The notes beneath the pieces are model-generated. The model was not told where the DNA came from and made no database searches. It worked only from the letters and a program-made list of their open reading frames with translations. 64,000 nt of DNA from contig NZ_LT670819.1 of NCBI RefSeq assembly GCF_900129855.1, forward strand, positions 3,348,001-3,412,000, given 5' to 3'. Below, piece by piece: positions 1 to 8,471 of the stretch (its first letter is position 1; the number at the start of each line of letters is the position of its first letter). This stretch comes from Streptomyces sp. 3214.6 (lineage in GTDB: Bacteria; Actinomycetota; Actinomycetes; Streptomycetales; Streptomycetaceae). Position numbers and translations under genes: made by a program.

Positions 1-879
1 TCGGACGTTGCGGACCTCGCGAAGCTGTCCGAGGGCGAGCAGCACATGATCGGCCGGCTGGTCGCGTTCTTCGCGACGGGCGACTCGATCGTGGCGAACA
101 ACCTGGTGCTGACGCTGTACAAGCACATCAACTCCCCCGAGGCGCGGCTGTATCTGTCGCGGCAGCTGTTCGAGGAGGCCGTGCACGTCCAGTTCTATCT
201 GACGCTCCTGGACACCTACCTCCCCGACCCGGAGGACCGCGCGGCCGCCTTCGACGCGGTGGAGAACATCCCCTCCATCCGCGAGAAGGCCGAGTTCTGC
301 TTCAAGTGGATCAACGAGGTCGAGAAGCTGGACCGCCTGGAGACCCAGGCCGACCGCCGCCGCTTCCTCCTCAACCTGATCTGCTTCGCCGCATGCATCG
401 AGGGCCTCTTCTTCTACGGCGCCTTCGCGTATGTGTACTGGTTCCGCAGCCGGGGTCTGCTGCACGGCCTGGCCACCGGCACCAACTGGGTGTTCCGCGA
501 CGAGACGATGCACATGAGCTTCGCCTTCGACGTGGTCGACACGGTCCGCAAGGAGGAGCCGGAGCTCTTCGACGACAGGCTCCAGGAGCAGGTCACCGAC
601 ATGCTCCGGGAGGCCGTCGAGGCCGAGCTGCAGTTCGCGCGCGACCTGTGCGGTGACGGTCTGCCGGGCATGAACACCGACTCGATGCGGCAGTACCTGG
701 AGTGCGTCGCCGACCAGCGTCTGCAGCGGCTCGGCTTCGCCCCGGTCTACGGCTCCGAGAACCCCTTCTCCTTCATGGAGCTGCAGGGTGTTCAGGAGCT
801 GACCAACTTCTTCGAGCGCCGCCCGTCGGCGTACCAGGTCGCGGTGGAGGGCACCGTCGACCTGGACGAGGACTTCTGA
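1..879 (+). CDS. nrdB: Ribonucleotide reductase class Ia beta subunit (5' end outside window)
   Basis: This is the small, radical-bearing subunit that reduces ribonucleotides to deoxyribonucleotides together with NrdA in the cytoplasm. The reading frame is open from base 1, so the N-terminus lies outside the window and 292 residues are visible. The sequence shows the di-iron and tyrosyl-radical signature E-A-V-H-V-Q-F-Y (iron-ligand Glu and His, radical Tyr four residues after the His), a helix with I-E-G-L-F-F-Y carrying another ligand Glu, and the D-E-T-M-H pair. A retained radical Tyr indicates an active class Ia enzyme rather than a Tyr-less relative. The truncation is a window-edge effect, not a broken gene. 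Confidence 0.95.
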   Translation, partial: SDVADLAKLSEGEQHMIGRLVAFFATGDSIVANNLVLTLYKHINSPEARLYLSRQLFEEAVHVQFYLTLLDTYLPDPEDRAAAFDAVENIPSIREKAEFCFKWINEVEKLDRLETQADRRRFLLNLICFAACIEGLFFYGAFAYVYWFRSRGLLHGLATGTNWVFRDETMHMSFAFDVVDTVRKEEPELFDDRLQEQVTDMLREAVEAELQFARDLCGDGLPGMNTDSMRQYLECVADQRLQRLGFAPVYGSENPFSFMELQGVQELTNFFERRPSAYQVAVEGTVDLDEDF

Positions 880-1013
880 GGCTGCGGCCGAGGGGTCTTC
901 GCGGCCTTCAGCCGCTGGTCGATCCGGCGCTCGTGGAGCAGTCCCACGAGCGCCGGAGCCGTGAGGAGGAGGAAGACGGCCAGGACGGTCAGGTATCCGG
1001 TGAGTTCGTTCAT
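792..1013 (-). CDS. Small single-span membrane protein, function unknown
   Basis: The predicted 73-residue protein has one hydrophobic helix at about residues 5-27 (L-T-V-L-A-V-F-L-L-L), then a short basic stretch and a Pro/Ser/Lys-rich tail. I chose the ATG at 1013 because the membrane helix begins right after it; an in-frame start at 1040 adds only a short acidic extension. The last 29 codons run antisense across the 3' end of nrdB, which is unusual, so the exact 3' end or the coding status is uncertain. I do not recognise a family. It is divergent from the GlxA-like regulator gene. Confidence 0.45.
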   Translation of the reverse strand: MNELTGYLTVLAVFLLLTAPALVGLLHERRIDQRLKAAKTPRPQPQKSSSRSTVPSTATWYADGRRSKKLVSS

Positions 1014-1047
1014 GAGGTAATCGTCGTCCTCGCCGAACACTCCTGAC

Positions 1048-1104
1048 AGTGGCAGGACTGCCGTACACCTTCAAATTACTGCCACTCCTACGGCACACTG
1101 GCAG
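1048..1104. promoter_or_regulatory. Repeated TGGCAG/CTGCCA half-sites upstream of the AraC-family gene
   Basis: Four copies of the hexamer TGGCAG or its complement lie in 55 bp. They are TGGCAG at 1050-1055, CTGCC at 1058-1062, CTGCCA at 1079-1084 and TGGCAG at 1099-1104. The first two form the palindrome GGCAG-GA-CTGCC, and the last two form a wider inverted repeat ending two bases before the ATG at 1106. This looks like an operator for an autoregulated AraC-type protein, which is inference. It does not fit the AdpA consensus TGGCSNGWWY. Confidence 0.45.
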
Positions 1105-1105
1105 C

Positions 1106-2080
1106 ATGCTGACGAACGTGGCCGCGATCCTCCTGGACGGTGTGCACCCCTTCGAACTCGGCGTCGTCTGCGAGGTCTTCGGGATCGACCGCAGTGACGA
1201 GGGGCTGCCGGTCTACGACTTCGCCGTCGCCTCGGCGGAGGGGCCGACGCTGAGCACCCACGCGGGCTTCACCCTCAGTACGGAGCACGGGCTCGAACGG
1301 CTGGAGAGCGCCGACCTGATCGCCGTCCCCGCCGGGGAGACGTACGGCAGGCGGGACTTCCCGCCGGAGCTGCTCGACGCGCTGCGCCGGGCCGTGGACC
1401 GGGGGACGCGCGTGCTCAGCGTCTGCTCCGGGGTGTTCGTGCTGGGCGCGGCCGGACTGCTGGACGGGCGCCGGTGCGCGGTGCACTGGCGGCACGCCGA
1501 GCAACTGGCCCGGCAGTACCCGCGCACCGTCGTCGAACCCGACGTGCTCTACGTCGACGAGGACCCGGTGATCACCTCGGCCGGCACGGCCGCCGGCATC
1601 GACGCCTGTCTGCACCTGGTCCGCAAGGAACAGGGCCCCGAGGTCGCCAACCGCATCGCCCGGCGGATGGTGGTGCCGCCGCACCGGGACGGCGGCCAGG
1701 CCCAGTACATCGAACGGCCGCTGCCCCGCTCACGGTGCGACACCGTCGGCGACGTGCTCGCGTGGATGGAGCAGCACCTCGACCAGGAGGTCACCGTCGA
1801 GCAGCTCGCCGAACGCGCCCATATGTCCCCGCGCACCTTCGCCCGCCGTTTCCAGCAGGAGACGGGCACCACGCCCTACCGCTGGCTGCTGCGTCAACGG
1901 GTACTGCTGGCCCAGCAGTTGCTGGAGGCGACGGACGAGACGATGGACGCGATCGCCTGGCGGGCCGGCTTCGGCACGGCGGGCGCCCTGCGCCACCAGT
2001 TCGTGCAGGCGCTGGGGACGACCCCCAACGCCTACCGGCGCACGTTCCGCGGCCCTCAGTCGTTGGCTACCACGGGGTAG
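1106..2080 (+). CDS. GlxA-family transcriptional regulator (DJ-1/PfpI plus AraC)
   Basis: The 324-residue protein has a DJ-1/PfpI (class I amidotransferase-like) N-terminal domain at about residues 1-170, with the nucleophile-elbow Cys in V-C-S-G-V-F. A C-terminal AraC double helix-turn-helix occupies about residues 220-320 ([16 protein letters not shown] and the second helix D-A-I-A-W-R-A-G-F). This is the AdpA/GlxA architecture, so a DNA-binding transcription factor is expected; the ligand or target is unknown. The ATG at 1106 has no clear Shine-Dalgarno sequence, so a leaderless message is possible. The 3' end overlaps the convergent def gene by 25 bp. Confidence 0.85.
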   Translation: MLTNVAAILLDGVHPFELGVVCEVFGIDRSDEGLPVYDFAVASAEGPTLSTHAGFTLSTEHGLERLESADLIAVPAGETYGRRDFPPELLDALRRAVDRGTRVLSVCSGVFVLGAAGLLDGRRCAVHWRHAEQLARQYPRTVVEPDVLYVDEDPVITSAGTAAGIDACLHLVRKEQGPEVANRIARRMVVPPHRDGGQAQYIERPLPRSRCDTVGDVLAWMEQHLDQEVTVEQLAERAHMSPRTFARRFQQETGTTPYRWLLRQRVLLAQQLLEATDETMDAIAWRAGFGTAGALRHQFVQALGTTPNAYRRTFRGPQSLATTG

Positions 2081-2706
2081 CGGGGCTCGTTCTCGGCCAT
2101 CTGCCGCAGGGCGTCCTTGCGTTCGCGCTTGGACAGCCGGTCGATGTAGAGGTACCCGTACAGGTGGTCGGTCTCGTGCTGCAGACACCGGGCGAAGTAA
2201 CCGGTGCCGCGCACCTTGATCGGGTTGCCCTGCTCGTCCTGCCCGGTCACCTCGGCGTAGTCGGGTCGGGCGAGCGGCGCGTACGCGGTCGGCACCGACA
2301 GGCAGCCCTCGTTGCTGTCGTCCAGCCGGCGCCGGTCCGCGGGGAGTTCGACGAGCTTGGGGTTGCAGACGACGCCGGTGTGCCGGGCGCCCTCGTCGTC
2401 GGGGCAGTCGTAGACGAAGACCTTCAGGTCGACGCCGATCTGGTTGGCGGCCAGGCCCACACCCTCGGCGGTGTGCTGCGAGGCGAACATGTCCGCGACC
2501 AGCCGACGCAGCTCCTCACCGAACTCGGTGACGTCCTTGCACTCCTTGTGCAGCACCGGGTTCCCGACGACGGTGATCGGCCGCGAGGTACCGGCCTCAC
2601 GCCAGGCCAGCTCGCGCGCCTCCGTCTCCTCGGTGTCGATGACGAAACCCTCGTCGTCCACGGGGAGCACGCCCGCGTGCTGCTGATCGGTGTCCTGCTG
2701 CGCCAT
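2056..2706 (-). CDS. def: Peptide deformylase
   Basis: This metalloenzyme removes the formyl group from the initiator Met of nascent proteins at the ribosome. All three family motifs are present in the 216-residue product: motif I G-V-G-L-A-A-N-Q (about residues 82-89), motif II E-G-C-L-S (C135, metal ligand) and motif III H-E-T-D-H (H177, E178, H181). An N-terminal extension of about 40 residues precedes the core. I chose the ATG at 2706 because the longer frame upstream is a translated intergenic repeat. The 3' end overlaps the convergent GlxA-like gene by 25 bp. Confidence 0.95.
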   Translation of the reverse strand: MAQQDTDQQHAGVLPVDDEGFVIDTEETEARELAWREAGTSRPITVVGNPVLHKECKDVTEFGEELRRLVADMFASQHTAEGVGLAANQIGVDLKVFVYDCPDDEGARHTGVVCNPKLVELPADRRRLDDSNEGCLSVPTAYAPLARPDYAEVTGQDEQGNPIKVRGTGYFARCLQHETDHLYGYLYIDRLSKRERKDALRQMAENEPRYPVVAND

Positions 2707-2767
2707 GACCGACGATGCCTTCCTAAAACCATGGGTGAACTTGCGGATACAGGGTACGGGGGATCGC

Positions 2768-2823
2768 GGCCCCCTAAGGGGCGCGGGGAACTGCGCGACC
2801 AGCCACGACGGACCCACAGCCGA
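2768..2823. repeat. Dispersed Streptomyces intergenic repeat, copy 1
   Basis: The segment starts with a short GCCCC-TAA-GGGGC stem-loop and continues GCGGGGAACTGCGCG, then the block GCCACGACGG. It matches the copy at 27606-27659 at most positions. It lies in the gap between def and the TPR gene. This element type recurs between genes in many Streptomyces chromosomes; its function is not established. Confidence 0.7.
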
Positions 2824-2832
2824 AAACCGGTC

Positions 2833-3813
2833 CTAGCAAACCTCTTCCAGATCCCGCCAGTCCCGGGAATCAGGGCTGTCCGCAACCCACCCGTCCAACA
2901 ACCCCCTCACCAGCGAAGCCGGCGCAGCCACCCCGCACTCCCGCTCAGGCATCCACAGCTGCCCGTCGGTCCGGTGACCGAGCGGGCCAGGGTGCCCCGG
3001 CTCACTGTGATCGTGCGGATCCAGATGCTCGCCGTCCCCCTCGTCCGACGGCATCCGCGACTCCGAGCACATCCGGCACAGCAACCGCACCGACGACGAC
3101 CAGTCCTCCGCCGCGAACCCCGCGTCGGCGGCCAGCTGCTCCAGCGCGTCCCGGTCGGCCTCGCTGGCCGCCTCCAGGAGGACCACCCAGGTCGGCACGG
3201 GCGACGGCGCCCACAGCTCGATCTCGTCGAAGACCGGATAGGAGTGCCCGGCGGACGTGGTCCGCTCCCCGTGGGGCACGCCGTCGTGCAGCACGACCTC
3301 GCCCCAGCGCCGCCCGGAGGAGGGCAGCGGGATCGACAGCACCTCCATGCGGGCGGGGTCCAGCCGCCGCCCCCACACCACCTCGGCCTCGCCCTCGGGC
3401 GACAGCCGCACGGCCGCGCTGCCCAGCTCCATGCCGACGGGTTCGCCCGCGCCGGTGGCGGCGCCCGGCACGTGCAGCCCGTAGGCCTGCCAGGCGCGGC
3501 GGGCCAGCGGCCAGTCCTGCAGGGCGGTCGCGGCGATGCCGACGTTCCACCAGTCGGGCGCCCCGGCCTCGCGGTCGAGCAGCGCGACGGCGCGCAGACC
3601 GGCGGTGCGGGCCTGCTCCCAGTCGTGCCGGAACTTGTGCAGCAGGGCGAGGTTGAACCAGGACTCGGACAGCCAGGGTTCCAGGTCGGCGGCACGTGTC
3701 AGCAGCGCGCCCGCGTCCTCGTACCGCCCGTCGCCGATCAGCGTGAACGCGCGGTCTGTGGCCTGCCGCCAGGAGGCGGAGGGCCGGTGCCGTCCCTTGC
3801 CGAAGATCCTCAC
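2833..3813 (-). CDS. Tetratricopeptide-repeat protein, function unknown
   Basis: The 326-residue product has TPR-like helices in its N-terminal third (A-F-T-L-I-G-D-G-R-Y-E-D-A-G-A-L-L, then S-W-F-N-L-A-L-L-H-K-F). A beta-rich middle and a His/Asp-rich segment (D-P-H-D-H) near the C-terminus follow. I recognise it as a conserved actinobacterial hypothetical but cannot name a function. The GTG at 3813 (V-R-I-F-G-K-G-R) is preferred over an in-frame ATG at 3915 because an AGGCGGGA-like ribosome site sits directly upstream and the extra N-terminus looks non-coding. It lies between def and the HD-domain pair, all on the minus strand. Confidence 0.75.
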   Translation of the reverse strand: MRIFGKGRHRPSASWRQATDRAFTLIGDGRYEDAGALLTRAADLEPWLSESWFNLALLHKFRHDWEQARTAGLRAVALLDREAGAPDWWNVGIAATALQDWPLARRAWQAYGLHVPGAATGAGEPVGMELGSAAVRLSPEGEAEVVWGRRLDPARMEVLSIPLPSSGRRWGEVVLHDGVPHGERTTSAGHSYPVFDEIELWAPSPVPTWVVLLEAASEADRDALEQLAADAGFAAEDWSSSVRLLCRMCSESRMPSDEGDGEHLDPHDHSEPGHPGPLGHRTDGQLWMPERECGVAAPASLVRGLLDGWVADSPDSRDWRDLEEVC

Positions 3814-3918
3814 GATTCCCGCCTGCCAGTTCCGTTCTGTGGGCTGGCCAGTGCCCCCGGACACTCTCTCCCTCGCATCCAACCACGTGTGGCCGCAGGG
3901 CCGCTCATTACCCATGGG

Positions 3919-5157
3919 TTACCCACCCTCAGGCAAGGTCAGACAGCTCCTCGACAGCACTCTGGCCAGCGCCTCCACCACGTCGGGCGCGTACTCCCCA
4001 CCGGTACCCAGACGCAGCTCCTCCAGGGCGGTGAGGGGCCCGCCGGGACCGGTACCCTGCACCTTCTCCTCGTACGCGTTGACCACCCTGACTATGCGGG
4101 CGGCCACCGGTTGCTCCGGGTAGGGGTCGGCCTGCCGCTCGACGACCGTCGCGACCTCGGCGCCCGCTCCCGTCTGCCGGACGACGGCACCGCCGAGCAG
4201 CGCGATCCGCCGCTGCTCCGCCGTCGGCAGGTCCGCCGTGGCCCCGGCGGGGACCGGGTCGACGAGGCTGAGCTGGCCGATGTCGTGCATGAGCGCCGCA
4301 TACTCCAGGACGGTCCGCTCCGCCTCCGGCAGCCCGAGGTCCCGGCCCACGGCCTGGCTGAGGGCGGCGACCCGGTGGGCGTGCCCGGCCGGGGTGTACC
4401 CGGCGATCTCGGTGGCGCGGGCCAGGGAGGCGATGGTCTGCCGGTAGGTGGCCCGGACGGCCGCGTACCGGCGCAGGGACAGCTGGGTGAGCAGCAGCGG
4501 CACGGAGAACACGGGCAGCGCCCACAGTCCGACGACGGCCACCGCGAGCGCCATCACCGCGCCCGTCGCACACACCGCCGACCCGATCCCGGGCACGGCG
4601 CGCAGCTCGTCGCGCAGCATCGGGGCGAACGGCCAGCCGGTGCGGGAGTGGGCGAGCACCGCGGCGACCACGGCGTCGCACAGGACGGTCAGGACGAGCA
4701 GCGCGAGCAGCAGCAGCGCGTAGGCGGGGCCGCTCCAGCCGTCGAAGGCCCCGCGGTTGTAGAGGGGCTGGAAGCAGACGGCGGCGAACCCGACGGCCAG
4801 GACCCGGCGGACCAGGTGGTCGAGGACGAACCCCTGCCCGCGGGCCAGGTGCGGCACGCTGCCCAGCAGGGAGGCGGCGACCACCACCGACACGACCTGC
4901 GTGACCCCGTGGTGGGTGGGATGCCCGGCGTGCTCCCCGACCAGCGCGTAGGCCAGCGATCCGGCGGCGCCCAGCGGCGCGGCCTCGCGCAGCCCGGGCC
5001 CGCTCCACCGGATCAGCTCGCCCGTGGCGACGAGGATCCCGAAGGCGAGTGCGACGACGCGTTCCTCGACGCATGTCGTGAACGTGACGAGGAGGGAGCC
5101 GGCGACGAGGAGGGCGGCGACGGTGTAGAGGGCGACGAGGGAGCGGCAGAAGGTCAT
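3919..5157 (-). CDS. Membrane protein with degenerate HD domain
   Basis: The 412-residue product has about six to eight hydrophobic segments in its first 240 residues. A cytoplasmic HD-type phosphohydrolase domain follows, with H-D-I-G-Q at the metal-binding HD pair and an upstream His in G-H-A-H-R-V-A-A-L-S-Q. Unlike its upstream neighbour it lacks a recognisable GYP segment, so cyclic-di-GMP hydrolysis is doubtful. It starts inside the stop of the upstream HD-GYP gene (ATGA overlap at 5154-5157), so the two are translationally coupled. A regulatory or sensor role within the pair is inference. Confidence 0.8.
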   Translation of the reverse strand: MTFCRSLVALYTVAALLVAGSLLVTFTTCVEERVVALAFGILVATGELIRWSGPGLREAAPLGAAGSLAYALVGEHAGHPTHHGVTQVVSVVVAASLLGSVPHLARGQGFVLDHLVRRVLAVGFAAVCFQPLYNRGAFDGWSGPAYALLLLALLVLTVLCDAVVAAVLAHSRTGWPFAPMLRDELRAVPGIGSAVCATGAVMALAVAVVGLWALPVFSVPLLLTQLSLRRYAAVRATYRQTIASLARATEIAGYTPAGHAHRVAALSQAVGRDLGLPEAERTVLEYAALMHDIGQLSLVDPVPAGATADLPTAEQRRIALLGGAVVRQTGAGAEVATVVERQADPYPEQPVAARIVRVVNAYEEKVQGTGPGGPLTALEELRLGTGGEYAPDVVEALARVLSRSCLTLPEGG

Positions 5158-6467
5158 CGGCGTGCCTCGGACCGGTCGTCGGGGGCCTGGACCGGCGCGG
5201 GCACCACGGGCCGGGTCTCCTCGGCGGTCACGGCCGGATTCCAGCCGTCGCGCCCGACGACCCGGGTCAGCGCCGTGACCATCCGGGGGTCGAACTGGGT
5301 GCCCGCGCACCGCCGCAGCTCCTCCAGCGCCACCTCCACCGGCCGGGCCCTGCTGTACGACCGGGTCGACGTCATCGCGTCGAAGGCGTCCGCGACGGCG
5401 ACCACGCGCGCGGACTCCGGGATCTGAGCGCCCACCAGGCCGTACGGGTAGCCGCTGCCGTCGATGCGTTCGTGGTGGTGGAGGATCGCCGAGCGGGCCT
5501 CGCCGAGGAAGGAGATGCCCCGGGTGATCTCGTGCCCGTACTCGGGGTGCAGTTCGATCACCCGCCGCTCCTGGGGCGTCAGCGGCCCGTCCTTGCGCAA
5601 CAGCCGGGTGGGGACGCCGAGTTTGCCGACGTCGTGCAGGATCCCGGCGAAGCGGAGCATCTCGATCCGGCGCTCGGCCATGCCCAGTTCGCGCCCGATC
5701 ATCATCGAGGCCTGTCCGACGCGCTCGCTGTGCCCGCGGGTGTAGCCGTCCTTGATGTCGACGGCCTGCACCAGCGCGCGGATCGTCGCCTGGTGGGCCG
5801 CGCGCTCCCGGTGGTACTGCGCGAACACCCACCACGACACGGCCATCGGGAACAACACGAGCAGCGCGGCGACGGGCCCGAACGGGCTGCGCCACAGCAC
5901 GGCCATCATCAGTCCGGCGAGCCCGTGCACCGTGAGGGGTGCCAGGGAGCGCAGGAACAGCTCCCGGCAGCACCGCCGCAGCGGCAGGCCCTCGGCGAGC
6001 GCGAGCATCCCGCCGTCGAGGAGGGCGAGCGCGGCGCAGAACACCAGCACGGCCGCGCCCGCCGGCAGCAGTACGCAGGGAAAGTCGGAGCCGACCACGG
6101 CGTCCCGCCCGCCGAGCGCCCCGTGCACCTGGGCCGCGGCCCACACGGCGAGCGAGGACTGGGCGGCCCGCCAGAGGCGGCGCAGCAGAAAGGGTCGCTG
6201 CTCGACATGCGAGAACAGCGCCCCGGGCAGCGGGACGAGGGCGGCCGCGGGCGGCGCGAGCAGGAAGGCCGCGGCGAGCAGCACGGGGTGCAGGGCGCCG
6301 GCGAACCGGCGCCGGGCGAACTGATCGCCCCCGGCGTACAGGGCGGCGAGCAGGGCGACGGCCCACCAGGGGGTCCGTACGGAGTGCAGCGGCACCACCG
6401 TGCAGAGCAGGGCGCCGAGGGCGGCGCAGGCGACGTAACCGCGCGCCCGAGCCGGAATGCCCTCCAT
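5154..6467 (-). CDS. Membrane HD-GYP domain phosphohydrolase
   Basis: The 437-residue product has multiple transmembrane segments to about residue 220 and a C-terminal HD-GYP domain. The domain shows H-D-V-G-K-L-G-V-P and H-H-H-E-R-I-D-G-S-G-Y-P, the signature of cyclic-di-GMP phosphodiesterases. R-G-H-S-E-R-V provides the upstream metal-binding His. The ATG at 6467 follows a good GGGGAGG ribosome site. Cyclic-di-GMP controls development in Streptomyces, so a signalling role is plausible; the substrate has not been shown. It is coupled to the degenerate HD protein immediately downstream. Confidence 0.87.
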   Translation of the reverse strand: MEGIPARARGYVACAALGALLCTVVPLHSVRTPWWAVALLAALYAGGDQFARRRFAGALHPVLLAAAFLLAPPAAALVPLPGALFSHVEQRPFLLRRLWRAAQSSLAVWAAAQVHGALGGRDAVVGSDFPCVLLPAGAAVLVFCAALALLDGGMLALAEGLPLRRCCRELFLRSLAPLTVHGLAGLMMAVLWRSPFGPVAALLVLFPMAVSWWVFAQYHRERAAHQATIRALVQAVDIKDGYTRGHSERVGQASMMIGRELGMAERRIEMLRFAGILHDVGKLGVPTRLLRKDGPLTPQERRVIELHPEYGHEITRGISFLGEARSAILHHHERIDGSGYPYGLVGAQIPESARVVAVADAFDAMTSTRSYSRARPVEVALEELRRCAGTQFDPRMVTALTRVVGRDGWNPAVTAEETRPVVPAPVQAPDDRSEARR

Positions 6468-6588
6468 GACGCCTCCCCAGCCGTGCCTGTCCGGGCTCAG
6501 GAGCCTAGGACGGCCGGGGGCGGGTGCGGGTGCATCACCCGCGGATTAGCACATTCGGGTGACGCCGACGCGATCACGGGTCCTGGGG

Positions 6589-6891
6589 TCAGGACTCCTG
6601 TGGCGTGGCGGTCACGTCATGGTCGGGGACGGCCTGACCGGAGCGGATCAGGTCGAGCCGGCCCATGACCTTGGCGCGCAGGTCGCTCGGCACGTCGTCA
6701 TGCCCGCAGCACCGCTTGACCAGCTTCTTCACGGCCTCCTCCAGCCCGTACTTCTCCAGGCAGGGGGAGCACTCCTCGAAGTGATGCTGGAACTTGTCCC
6801 GGTCGAGAGGAGGCATCTCGCTGTCGAGATACTCGTACAGGTGGTCGAGGACCTCACTGCAGTCCGTCTCGTGCGGATCTCCGCAGCTCAT
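6589..6891 (-). CDS. rsrA: Anti-sigma factor RsrA (zinc-containing, redox sensing)
   Basis: This 100-residue protein binds and inhibits SigR under reducing conditions and releases it when cysteines form a disulfide and zinc is lost. The ZAS motif is intact (H-H-F-E-E-C-S-P-C), and an early Cys in E-T-D-C and a later C-C pair are also visible. The start codon overlaps the sigR stop by four bases (ATGA), giving coupled synthesis of sigma and anti-sigma factor. Function is established for the S. coelicolor homologue; sequence and context match it closely. Confidence 0.96.
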
Positions 6892-7748
6892 GAGCCCGAA
6901 CCTTTCGCTTCGTTCGACTCTCCGGCACCGGCCGGGACCAGTCCGCGCTCACGGGCGTAGTCCTCGAGCATGCCGCGCAGTTGACGACGGCCCCGGTGCA
7001 GCCGGGACATCACCGTGCCGATGGGTGTCCCCATGATGTCCGCGATCTCCTTGTACGCAAAGCCCTCGACATCGGCGAGATAGACGGCGATGCGGAACTC
7101 CTCGGGGATCGCCTGCAGTGCTTCCTTCACGTCCGAGTCGGGCAGGTGGTCGAGCGCCTGCGACTCGGCGGAGCGCAGACCTGTGGACATGTGCGACTCG
7201 GCGCGCGCCAGCTGCCAGTCCTCGATCTCCTCGGCCGCGGAGCGCTGGGGTTCGCGCTGCTTCTTGCGGTACGAGTTGATGAAGGTGTTGGTGAGGATCC
7301 GGTACAGCCAGGCCTTGAGGTTGGTGCCCTCACGGAACTGGTGGAAGGACGCGTACGCCTTCGCGTACGTCTCCTGCACCAGGTCCTCGGCGTCCGCCGG
7401 GTTGCGCGTCATGCGCAGGGCGGCCGAATACATCTGGTCGAGGAACTCGAGCGCGTCCCGCTCGAAGCGCGCACTGCGCTCGGCGGTGGACTCCCTGCCC
7501 GTCTCACCACTCACGCCCTGGCCCTCGGGCAGCTCCGCCTGGCCGTTGTCGGTCCCTGCGTCGGTACCGGTGACCGGACCCACCTCCTCAAGATCGCGGG
7601 CAGGACCGAAAGCGATCCCACTCGAATCGGAGGATAGACGACTACCCGTGCCCGCCGCCGCTCGAATAGGAGCGGTCTTGGCCGCGTGCAGGACCGTCCA
7701 GTCCAGGTCGGCACGGCTGCTGGCGGTCGGGCAGATGGTCGAACCCAT
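6888..7748 (-). CDS. sigR: RNA polymerase ECF sigma factor SigR (thiol-oxidative stress), with alternative starts
   Basis: The ECF sigma factor carries region 2 ([22 protein letters not shown]) and region 4 ([15 protein letters not shown]). Two starts are visible. A GTG at 7583 gives 231 residues, the usual stable form. An ATG at 7748 adds exactly 55 residues, matching the 55-residue extension known for the unstable, stress-induced SigR' of S. coelicolor. I give coordinates for the long form. The GTG has TGAGGAG abutting it. The SigR-type promoter at 7834-7809 is upstream of the long-form start, as expected for autoregulation. Confidence 0.95.
7631..7636 (-). promoter_or_regulatory. Possible -10 of the basal sigR promoter
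   Basis: On the minus strand TATCCT lies about 48 bases upstream of the GTG start at 7583 and inside the long-form coding extension. A transcript starting here could make only the short SigR, as the constitutive sigRp1 does in S. coelicolor. No convincing -35 is visible, so the call is tentative. Confidence 0.35.
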
Positions 7749-7808
7749 GCGGCGGACTTCCTCTCCCACTGACGTCGGTGCCGGATGTTCAGCACTTCTG
7801 TCCGCCTC

Positions 7809-7834
7809 AACATCGAGCCGCCCTTCCCCATTCC
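7809..7834 (-). promoter_or_regulatory. SigR-dependent promoter of sigR
   Basis: On the minus strand the sequence GGAAT (7834-7830), an 18-base spacer and GTT (7811-7809) match the SigR consensus GGAAT-N18-GTT exactly. It lies just upstream of the long SigR' start at 7748 and just downstream of the preceding alpha/beta hydrolase stop. This is the expected positive-feedback promoter (sigRp2). Confidence 0.9.
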
Positions 7835-7840
7835 CCGGCC

Positions 7841-8470
7841 CTAACCCAGTGACGTGATCCACTCGACGACCGAGGCCGTGACGACCTCCAGCGCCTGCTC
7901 CTGGGTGATCGAGGCCCGCTTGGGCACGGCGAACCCGTGATCGCCGTACGGCACCTCCACGAGCTCGTACGCGCCCTCGGGGAACTCCCCCGGCTTACCG
8001 AAGGCGTCGTTGCCGCCCTGGACGACGAGGGTGGGCGCCCCGGCGCCGAGCAGTTCGTCGGCGCGGGACTTCTCCGGCCTGCCCGGCGGGTGGAGCGGGA
8101 AGCCGAGCGCGAGCACGGCGTGCGCCCCGAGCTCGGTCGCGGTCCGGCAGGCGACCCGCGCGCCCGCCGAGCGCCCGCCGGAGATCACCGGCAGGCCGGG
8201 CCGGGCGACGGCCGGCCAGATCCCGCGCCAGCCGACGTCGAGGGTCTTCGGCGCGGTGGCGACCTTCTTGCCGGCCACCCGCCAGGGCTGCTCCACGAGG
8301 GCGACGCTCACGCCGTGCCCCGGCAGCACCGCGGCGAGGGCCTGAAGGTCGCGGGCCTCGATGCCGCCGCCCGCGCCGTGGCTGACGGCGAGGACGAGTT
8401 TCGGCTTCTCGGCGGGGCGCCAGGTGATGCGGGCGTCTCCCGCGTCCGTGCCGATGATCTCAGTGGTCAC
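7841..8470 (-). CDS. Alpha/beta hydrolase (KANL3/Tex30-like)
   Basis: The 209-residue product has a compact alpha/beta hydrolase fold with a nucleophile elbow G-R-S-A-G (Ser about 101), an acid in G-G-N-D-A and a catalytic His in G-D-H-G-F. An oxyanion-type S-H-G-A-G segment lies near residue 30. The family is widespread in bacteria without an assigned substrate. The GTG start at 8470 is one base downstream of the preceding SRAP gene, implying an SRAP-hydrolase operon that may read into sigR. Confidence 0.83.
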
Positions 8471-8471
8471 G

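Noticed and set aside
1..879. Truncated nrdB pseudogene
   Set aside because: The missing 5' end coincides with the window edge and the frame and active-site residues are intact.
1474..5427. A 1,317-codon open frame on the plus strand across the GlxA-like, def, TPR and HD genes
   Set aside because: It is a frame artefact of high GC content. The real genes on these bases have family motifs; this frame gives Arg/Pro/Gly-rich nonsense.
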